Positions 1 to 5,193 of a DNA stretch of 5,193 bases are shown here, one piece after another. The first letter of the stretch is position 1. Each line of letters starts with the position of its first letter. Origin of the DNA: JAICIG01 sp035532215 (GTDB taxonomy: Bacteria; Planctomycetota; Planctomycetia; Pirellulales; JAICIG01); contig DATKRK010000237.1 of the NCBI GenBank assembly GCA_035532215.1, positions 1 through 5,193 on the forward strand, read 5' to 3'. A program made the position numbers and the translations under genes. The notes beneath the pieces were generated by a model, which saw only the letters and a list, made by a program, of their open reading frames with translations, was not told where the DNA came from and made no database searches.

Positions 1-27
1 GCCTGCTGATCTACTTCCGAAAAAGCT

Positions 28-393
28 ATGCGGGTCATCCTTGACCACCCTTCCGTCTACGGAGTCATCGAGAATGGGCGTATTAAACCAAACAGCCGCT
101 GTCGTGAAAAGGCATCATTTCGCGCCGCGAGACGTATAACGATCGTGTTGCGTTGCGGGGCGGCCCGCCGCGAACTGCTGGCGCTCGACCCTCCGAAGCG
201 CACCGAGCCCGCCGACACCGCAGGCCGGCCGCTGACCTTGTCCGGACTCTTGGACGAGCTTGCCAAAAACCCTCCGCCCAGGCCCACCTCCTTCGACCCG
301 CATCCCCCCAACGTCATGGACGTCGAGGCGATTTGCCGGCAGATTGCCGAAATGCCGCCGGAGGAGGAGGGTCCCGAGAAACAGGCCGCCTGA
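28..393 (+). CDS. Small hypothetical protein, unrecognised
   Basis: This is an open frame of 121 codons from ATG to TGA. I do not recognise the product. From about residue 45 onward the codons strongly favour G or C at the third position, as in the real genes of this window, so that part is probably coding. The translated tail is rich in Pro, Glu and Asp, with stretches such as RELLALDPPKR and DVEAICRQIAEMPPEEE, and looks soluble; there is no signal peptide or membrane segment. The first 40 or so codons are richer in A and T and contain several rare-looking codons. The true start may therefore lie further downstream, or the 5' part may be a fusion or a frameshifted remnant. The bases ahead of the ATG (GAAAAAG) are only a weak ribosome binding site. 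It lies about 210 bases before the helicase remnant, on the same strand. It could be a fragment of a larger gene. Confidence 0.35.
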   Translation: MRVILDHPSVYGVIENGRIKPNSRCREKASFRAARRITIVLRCGAARRELLALDPPKRTEPADTAGRPLTLSGLLDELAKNPPPRPTSFDPHPPNVMDVEAICRQIAEMPPEEEGPEKQAA

Positions 394-603
394 TGCCAAC
401 ACATCGTGTCAATTACGCCTCTGTCTCCGCCAGCGAGCCATGAAAAAGGCCAACGGACTTGCGGAAGCCAATCTCTCACGGAAAGAAAGCAAATCCTTTC
501 GCAGCCCCCTGCCATCTGGTAAGGTTGCAGTTCCGTTGAATCTTTGGGGCGGAGCGACGGCCGCCGGGCTCACGAATCCCTTGCTTGGCGAGCTCGAGCA
601 GCT
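394..603. other. Unassigned stretch before the helicase remnant
   Basis: I see no convincing gene, RNA gene, terminator or promoter here. A plus-strand ATG at 440 opens a frame of 81 codons that runs into the helicase remnant in another frame. It has no clear ribosome binding site and no recognisable family. The helicase frame itself is open upstream from a TTG at 544, but those 20 extra residues do not resemble the expected N-terminus. Confidence 0.4.
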
Positions 604-1539
604 ATGGCGGCGACCGCTTCGATACGACCGGGCAGTATTATCGGCGGCCCGACCCTGCCCGAAGCGGTCTACGGGTATTTCTTGAAACTGCCGCGGATCC
701 GGTTTCTGCTGGCCGACGATCCAGGCGCGGGCAAGACGATCATGGCGGGTCTGCTGCTCGAGGAACTCAAGGCCCGCGGCCTGGTCCGCCGCGCGCTGAT
801 CGTTACGCCGGCCAACCTCACATTCCAGTGGCAGCGCGAGCTGGCCGACAAGTTCCGCGAACAGTTCGACGTGATCCGCGGCGACGTGCTGCGGGCGAAC
901 TACGGCCAGAACCCCTGGGTCCGCCGCAGCCTGGAACGCATGCGGGCTCGCCGCCAGAAGATCCTCGACGATCCCGAGGCGTATCGTCAGGAACAAATCG
1001 AGCGCAAGCTGCCCGACGACTTCGAAGATCTGACTGAAGAAGAGCTGCAGAAGATCGTCGATCAACTCGAAGACGAAGTTTTGTCGGTCGACCCGGCCGC
1101 GCTTCGCGAAGAGATCGGCCGGCTGGCGCAATTGGTCGCCCATGCCAAGCAACTCGAAGAGCGCGACGTGCAAACCAAACTGCTCAAGCTCCGGGCGATC
1201 TTGCAGGAAGAGGGCCTCTTCGACAATCCGAAGATGAAGCTGCTCGTCTTCACCGAGCACAAAGACACGCTCGATTACCTCGCTGGCGACGGCCGCGACG
1301 AGCGCCCGCTGGGCAAGCTCCGCGAGTGGGGACTGACGCTCGCGCAAATCCACGGCGGCATGAAGATCGGCGACCGCGACACGCCGGGCAGCCGTATCTC
1401 TGCCGAACGCGAATTCCGCGACCCGGCCCAGGTGCTCCTCGCCACCGTGGCCGCGGGCGAAGGCATCAACCTGCAGTTCGCTCCTTTTCCTTGCAGAGGC
1501 GCTTCACGACGGGACGACACTTGTGCCGAACTTTATTGA
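604..1539 (+). pseudogene. Decayed SNF2-family DEAD/DEAH-box helicase (defence-type), internally deleted and truncated
   Basis: The frame has 311 codons; full-length relatives have roughly 900-1100 residues. Residues 7-20 carry the N-terminal signature (RPGSIIGGPTLPE). Residues 21-37 resume the sequence that normally precedes Walker A, and DDPGAGKT at 38-45 is motif I. LIVTPANLTFQWQREL at 65-80 is motif Ia. At 105/106 the sequence jumps from NPW to VRRSLERM, which normally lies well beyond motif III. A charged helical linker follows (about 106-205), then motif IV (KLLVFTEHKDTLDYL, 212-226), QIHGGMKIGDRDTPG (248-262) and motif V (AAGEGINLQF, 283-292). After Phe292 the family sequence stops and 19 unrelated residues lead to a TGA. 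The DEAH box, motif III and motif VI (RMGRIHRYGQ in relatives) are absent, so it cannot be a working DNA translocase. ATG 604 is chosen because it places the N-terminal signature at the usual distance; TTG 544 is the alternative. The gene converges on the DUF499 ATPase gene. An assembly collapse is the main alternative explanation. Confidence 0.8.
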
Positions 1540-1573
1540 GTTGAGGCGGTCACGGAAGTGCATTCGCGGGTAT
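1540..1573. other. Convergent intergenic gap
   Basis: Only 34 bases separate the stop of the helicase remnant from the stop of the DUF499 ATPase gene. Recognisable helicase sequence already ends at 1479, so about 95 bases lie between the two families. I find no strong GC-rich hairpin followed by a T run on either strand, so no intrinsic terminator can be called. Confidence 0.5.
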
Positions 1574-4500
1574 CTACTGAAGCTGGAATCCTTCCTTAAG
1601 GCTCCCAAGCTGGCTGTTAATGGCGGCCTTCGATTCTGCATTCGGCTCGGACTCGCCGTCGCCAAATTCAATTTGAACGCGAAATACGAGCGGCGATCCG
1701 GACTTGTTCTTGATCTCCAGCAATTGCGGCATGATGTCACCGAGGTCTTGAATCTCGGACGGTTCTAACGCCGCTTGAGCCACAAGCGTCTTCGATCCCG
1801 GCGTGGGGCTCGCGCCGCCGCCGAATCCACCGACTGCACCACCGCTCCCGCCACCGCCCGTCCCGCCTCCTGCACCGGCGGTGGCAACCTTGATTGTCAC
1901 GGTTTGGGCGGCGGGCAATTCGCATGGCCAGGGCGCGGAACCTTCCTCCAATGCGATAAACCTCGCTTGGAGCGAGCCGCCGATCACGTCCCGCACCGAC
2001 TTCCACGGCAGCGTACTTCCTGCCTGCTGGGACAGTGCGGCGGCAATCGCCAGAGCGGTTGTTTTGTCCTCTTTCCAAGCGCCGGGCAGATTCTCCGGTA
2101 GGATTGCAGCGGCCGAAATGACGGCGGGCGGTGCTCTTAGCTTTGCCGCCGGGCTCAGTACGCCCGCGGGAATCGGCTCGGCCAATAGGCTCGCCGGCCC
2201 GGACAATAGCCACACCTTACCGGCGTCAACCGCTTCAGCGATGGCAGCATCGATGACGTCCGAGGCTGCTTTGGGCACTGCCATCGCTTCGCTGAAGCCG
2301 CCTTTATCAACTTGGACTACCTTGGCGCCGCTGAAATAGTCCATCACAGCCTGGGCCGTGATCTCGTCCGCGGACCACAGATCTGGCAGCGCCTTGGGCG
2401 CAAGCAGCTCGCCAGGGATGTCGCCCAATTCGGCAGCTTCTGGCAGCACGAGTTCCATCGCGGGATCGTTCAGCGCCGCGGCGTCGGGCCGCCCACGCCA
2501 CCAAGTGCGGAACGTGCGGTCGGGCCGCGTGAGCTTGAGCACGAACGTGCCCTGCACGCAACCTTCAACCAGCGTCTCCACGATGGCTTGCGATTTCAGC
2601 ATCTTGGGCAGGTGCGGCAACTGGGCGAACGCCCCGGCCAAGTCCTTCACGCGGCGGCTGGTTTCGCCGCCTTTCCACAAGTTGTACGGCCCATCGGGCA
2701 GAAGGGCGTCGGCCGTGATCGCTGTATCTTGCACCCGCGAACGCTTGTCTTTCTTGATCGTCTCAAAGTGGGCGTCGTCGCTGACGGTGATCTTAAAGGC
2801 CTGCACTTCGTCCTTGTCCGAGACCGTGACGACAATACAGTACGCCTGTCGGATCGAGTCCGGCACTCGCCCCTTGGCCTTGTCGATATGCATCTTCAGC
2901 GTCTGTAGCCGCGCCACGTCCACCGAACCCTTCTGCTGCCGCTCTTCGTCGTTCTTAGGCGTCAGATCGTCCAATACCTTTTCCCAGGCCATGTGATCGC
3001 GCACGCGGGCCTCGGCAGCGCTCAGCCCGTCCTTGGACGCCGCCAGCAGCAGCACCGCGTTTCGGAACACGCGGGGCTTGTCGGGCCCGCTCGTTTCGTC
3101 CAGAAAACGCTTGGCTTCGCCGCTGGGCTTGCCCGACTCGGATGCGGCGCTCGGCAAGAGCACGGCGTAATGGAACAACCCATCGTCCTCGATATCTTTG
3201 GGCTTCGTCGGCAGGGTGTGAACTCGCACGCCAGACGCCGATGCACCGCTGGTGAGCGTCTTGAGTTTGCCGATCTCTTCGATGAGCCGCGCCCGGACGA
3301 CATCGTCCTGAATCTGCGCCGCGGCAGCCGACTGCATCTGATTTAGATTCGGTCGGTTGCCGAGTCGCCATTCCGCCGGTAACTGACCGTCCTTCTCGGG
3401 AATGTTGGCGTCGTCGAGCCAGTAACTGTTTCGCGCCCAACGCCCCAAGCCCTTCTCCAACTCGATCTTGTCCGGTCGGCACGGACCAACGAGCAGCAGC
3501 AAATCGCGCGTCTTGGCGCTGCGGCCTGCCGGTTGGGAATGCAAGAACGTCGCCATCACAGCCTGCTCGATCTCGCGCAGCTTCAATCCGACCGCATCCG
3601 CTTGCACCTGGCGTGCGCGCGCCAGTTCGTTCTCGACGATGCCGGTCCATCGGGTCGCCTGCCCATCGCCGACGATGGTGTCGGCGATAGATACGAGTTC
3701 GCGGGCCGCCTCCGACAACCCGTCCTGCTTCGGTGCGCTCAGGAAAACCGCCGGCCCGACCAACGGACTTTCATCCCATTTTTCGGACTCGCGCAGCGCC
3801 AGGGCGAATGTGCGCAACACGCCGCGAGTTTTCTGGAATCGCTCAATGCCCGCCGCCCACTTGGAGTAAAATACTTCGGTCAACTCGGGATGGAACGGAT
3901 AACTCTTGAGATACCGCTCTTCCGCCGCCGCGCCTTGTTTTGCCGTCTGATCGTCGAGCGCCGAAATCCCTTTCAGAGCCGCGATGACGTGTTGGGGCCA
4001 CGTGCCGCGCAGCTTCACGGACTCGGAGTCAAACAGCCGACGCCGCAACACCTCGGCTACGTCGTCTTTCTCAACGGGCTGCACGGCCGCCTCGCGTTGC
4101 CGCTGGAAAATGTCGTACAGCTCGGAAACGATCTTCTGCCCCAGCGCGTCGGCCTGGTCCTTGGGTTCGCTGGACAAGAGCGACGCCACGATGCAGCACT
4201 TCTCGACCTTGGCGGCCGCCTGGGTCAGGTACTGAAAGAACGAAGTCAAAATATCGAGCCAACCCGGATCGGACCGCACCTTCACCTTGGCGTACAGGAG
4301 CACCTCGTCGATTAGCAGCAGCGTGCCCAGCTTGGCCTTCAGCGGCAACGACAGCAGGTCCGTCAGCGTGTTTTCCGCCGGCGGAGAGTTGCGTTCCTCG
4401 GCTTTGCCTTCGGCATGGAGCAACTTCAACCCGTCGTCGCCGGCGATCTGGTAGGCCAGCACGCTCCACGGTTGCTTAAGCCGGCGCACGGCCCCGTCGG

Positions 4501-4948
4501 GGCCGCGCACGTCCATGCCCGTTTCGACGTCGAGCTTGTCGAAGCACAATGCCGCCACCCGCGATTGCGGGGGCGTCTGGCCGATCGAGGCTTTGAACTC
4601 GCCCACCGCCGGCAGGTCCGGCAAAGTCGCAGGATCCTGCACCAGGTGACGCATGGCGATCAAGGTGTGAGTCTTGCCGCCGCCGTAGGTCAATTCGAGC
4701 TGACGCACGGCCTTGTCGTTCTTGCCGGCCAGACGCAGCACGACATCCCGCACTAGATTGCGCAAATTCTCGGTCGCGTAAGTCAGCGCGAAGAACTCCT
4801 CGGGCTTCTCGTAGATCGGCCGCTTGCCGTTCTGCATCATGACCTCGTAGAGGTCGGCCGCGAACATGTGCAGCGGCAGTTCGCCCGATTTCAGATCGGC
4901 TCGCAACTTCACGACCTCGTGCCACTTACTCCAGGGGAGCTTCGCCAT
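1574..4948 (-). CDS. DUF499-type AAA+ ATPase, predicted defence/modification system component
   Basis: This protein has 1124 residues and appears complete. It belongs to the large DUF499 (COG1483-like) P-loop ATPases, usually found beside adenine-specific DNA methyltransferases and SNF2 helicases. Its exact biochemical role is unknown; ATP hydrolysis that drives a DNA-bound or methyltransferase-associated complex is the likely function. Residues 1-85 are the family N-terminus (WSKWHEVVKLRADLKSGELP; LYEVMM; FFALTYATENLRNLVRDV). Walker A is YGGGKTHT at 88-95. Walker B is LLLIDEVLLYA at 210-220, with Asp214 and Glu215. A sensor-like strand, CCIVASLLSSEP, is at 251-262. A long middle region follows, then a C-terminal part with a winged-helix-like segment (about 962-1010). 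A glycine-rich linker (1024-1045) leads to a terminal domain of about 70 residues. No signal peptide or membrane segment is seen, so it is cytoplasmic. The start at 4948 is supported by a GAGGAA site and by the conserved N-terminus; an in-frame extension up to 5068 overlaps the preceding gene and is rejected. Confidence 0.88.
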   Translation of the reverse strand: MAKLPWSKWHEVVKLRADLKSGELPLHMFAADLYEVMMQNGKRPIYEKPEEFFALTYATENLRNLVRDVVLRLAGKNDKAVRQLELTYGGGKTHTLIAMRHLVQDPATLPDLPAVGEFKASIGQTPPQSRVAALCFDKLDVETGMDVRGPDGAVRRLKQPWSVLAYQIAGDDGLKLLHAEGKAEERNSPPAENTLTDLLSLPLKAKLGTLLLIDEVLLYAKVKVRSDPGWLDILTSFFQYLTQAAAKVEKCCIVASLLSSEPKDQADALGQKIVSELYDIFQRQREAAVQPVEKDDVAEVLRRRLFDSESVKLRGTWPQHVIAALKGISALDDQTAKQGAAAEERYLKSYPFHPELTEVFYSKWAAGIERFQKTRGVLRTFALALRESEKWDESPLVGPAVFLSAPKQDGLSEAARELVSIADTIVGDGQATRWTGIVENELARARQVQADAVGLKLREIEQAVMATFLHSQPAGRSAKTRDLLLLVGPCRPDKIELEKGLGRWARNSYWLDDANIPEKDGQLPAEWRLGNRPNLNQMQSAAAAQIQDDVVRARLIEEIGKLKTLTSGASASGVRVHTLPTKPKDIEDDGLFHYAVLLPSAASESGKPSGEAKRFLDETSGPDKPRVFRNAVLLLAASKDGLSAAEARVRDHMAWEKVLDDLTPKNDEERQQKGSVDVARLQTLKMHIDKAKGRVPDSIRQAYCIVVTVSDKDEVQAFKITVSDDAHFETIKKDKRSRVQDTAITADALLPDGPYNLWKGGETSRRVKDLAGAFAQLPHLPKMLKSQAIVETLVEGCVQGTFVLKLTRPDRTFRTWWRGRPDAAALNDPAMELVLPEAAELGDIPGELLAPKALPDLWSADEITAQAVMDYFSGAKVVQVDKGGFSEAMAVPKAASDVIDAAIAEAVDAGKVWLLSGPASLLAEPIPAGVLSPAAKLRAPPAVISAAAILPENLPGAWKEDKTTALAIAAALSQQAGSTLPWKSVRDVIGGSLQARFIALEEGSAPWPCELPAAQTVTIKVATAGAGGGTGGGGSGGAVGGFGGGASPTPGSKTLVAQAALEPSEIQDLGDIMPQLLEIKNKSGSPLVFRVQIEFGDGESEPNAESKAAINSQLGSLKEGFQLQ
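1814..1879 (-). other. Glycine-rich linker of the DUF499 ATPase
   Basis: Residues 1024-1045 of the ATPase are mostly glycine, with a few Ala, Ser, Thr, Val and Phe. This low-complexity tract separates the ATPase and winged-helix-like body from a C-terminal domain of about 70 residues. It should be a flexible tether, and at DNA level it is a GGC/GGT-rich repeat-like tract. Confidence 0.8.
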
Positions 4949-4954
4949 GATGTA

Positions 4955-4960
4955 TTCCTC
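4955..4960 (-). promoter_or_regulatory. Ribosome binding site of the DUF499 ATPase gene
   Basis: On the minus strand GAGGAA lies six bases ahead of the ATG at 4948. This is a good Shine-Dalgarno match at normal spacing. It decides the start in favour of 4948 over the in-frame upstream codon near 5068. Confidence 0.75.
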
Positions 4961-5009
4961 GCTTCGAAATGTCGACGTGGCCGACAGTGACTGGTGTATA
5001 CGGGAGGGG

Positions 5010-5192
5010 TTATTCGTCTTTGCCGAACGGCAGCGTAGGGCCACGATCCCGAATCGCTCCCTTCGCACCGATGTGGTTGCTGATACTCTCCAGAAGCGAC
5101 CGCTCGCTGTTGGTCGACAATTCGATCAACGACTGCACCACGCGTTTGAACAACTCGTTCCTGCGCAGCGCATGTTGATCGAGAAATTCATC
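5010..5192 (-). CDS. C-terminal end of an unrecognised protein (partial)
   Basis: A minus-strand frame enters from beyond the right edge of the window and runs 60 codons to a TAA at 5012-5010. The visible part begins DEFLDQHALRRNELFKRVVQ and ends RDRGPTLPFGKDE. It is hydrophilic and probably helical (LFKRVVQSLIELS, ERSLLESISNHI), with a short flexible tail. I do not recognise the family from this fragment. It ends 61 bases before the DUF499 ATPase start on the same strand with no obvious terminator between, so the two genes are probably in one operon. By context it could be another part of the same system, such as a methyltransferase, a DUF3780-type protein or a regulator, but the fragment itself does not show which. 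Codon use resembles that of the ATPase gene, and the frame continues open to the window edge, which supports real coding. Confidence 0.6.
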   Translation of the reverse strand, partial: DEFLDQHALRRNELFKRVVQSLIELSTNSERSLLESISNHIGAKGAIRDRGPTLPFGKDE

Positions 5193-5193
5193 G

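Noticed and set aside
440..685. Plus-strand ATG frame of 81 codons (MKKANGLAEANLSRKE start)
   Set aside because: No ribosome binding site, no family resemblance, and its last third overlaps the helicase remnant in a different frame.
409..1353. Minus-strand open frame of 314 codons opposite the helicase remnant
   Set aside because: It is antisense to recognisable helicase motifs. Long antisense frames are expected in high-GC coding sequence, and the translation is low in complexity (Leu, Glu, Gln rich) with no family.
1504..1563. Minus-strand mini-ORF of 19 codons (MHFRDRLNSIKFG start) ten bases after the ATPase stop, possibly the start of a truncated next gene
   Set aside because: No ribosome binding site and too short to assign. 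It could be the lost start of a downstream operon gene, but nothing beyond position supports it.
1520..1768. Plus-strand frame continuing past the helicase remnant (VPNFIELRRSRKCIRG)
   Set aside because: Most of it is antisense to the conserved end of the ATPase gene, and the short unique part matches no helicase C-terminus that I know.
1803..1890. GC-rich repeat-like tract of CCGCC/GCCGCC units
   Set aside because: It is simply the coding sequence of the glycine-rich linker of the ATPase read on the plus strand, not a CRISPR or regulatory repeat.
3533..4315. Plus-strand frame of 260 codons opposite the ATPase gene
   Set aside because: Shadow of the ATPase coding sequence; the sense strand carries Walker B and conserved family sequence there.
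4949..5068. N-terminal extension of the ATPase to an upstream start at 5068
   Set aside because: It overlaps the coding end of the preceding gene, lacks a supporting ribosome binding site, and the added 40 residues look unlike the family. ATG 4948 has GAGGAA six bases upstream.

Overview
The window is high-GC bacterial DNA, with strong preference for G or C at third codon positions in its real genes. A planctomycete or similar environmental bacterium would fit, but no rRNA or other marker is present and the host assignment is weak. The content looks like part of a defence or DNA-modification island: one large intact AAA+ ATPase gene of the DUF499 type (COG1483-like), the 3' end of a gene just upstream of it, and a decayed SNF2/DEAD-box helicase in convergent orientation.

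Layout. Bases 1-393 hold a small unrecognised ORF of 121 codons on the plus strand, coding-like mainly in its 3' two thirds. Bases 394-603 hold nothing I can assign. Bases 604-1539 (plus) are an open frame of 311 codons. It reads as pieces of a long SNF2-family helicase of the type normally found beside DNA methyltransferases and DUF499 ATPases. Its N-terminal signature, Walker A block, linker and helicase motifs IV and V are all recognisable. However, the DEAH box, motif III and motif VI are absent, and two junctions appear to be in-frame deletions. Bases 1540-1573 separate it from the stop codon of the convergent gene.

Bases 4948 down to 1574 (minus) encode the 1124-residue DUF499-type ATPase, apparently complete, with a good ribosome binding site. 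Upstream of it on the same strand, bases 5192-5010 are the last 60 codons of a gene that enters from outside the window. The 61-base gap suggests the two are co-transcribed.

How they work together. From knowledge of the families, DUF499 ATPases, DUF1156-type adenine methyltransferases and SNF2 helicases recur together in predicted anti-phage or modification cassettes. Here the ATPase seems intact while the only helicase in view has lost its catalytic core. Either a functional helicase lies elsewhere in the locus or the system is being dismantled. All statements about what is missing from the helicase rest on recalled family consensus, not on a computed alignment.
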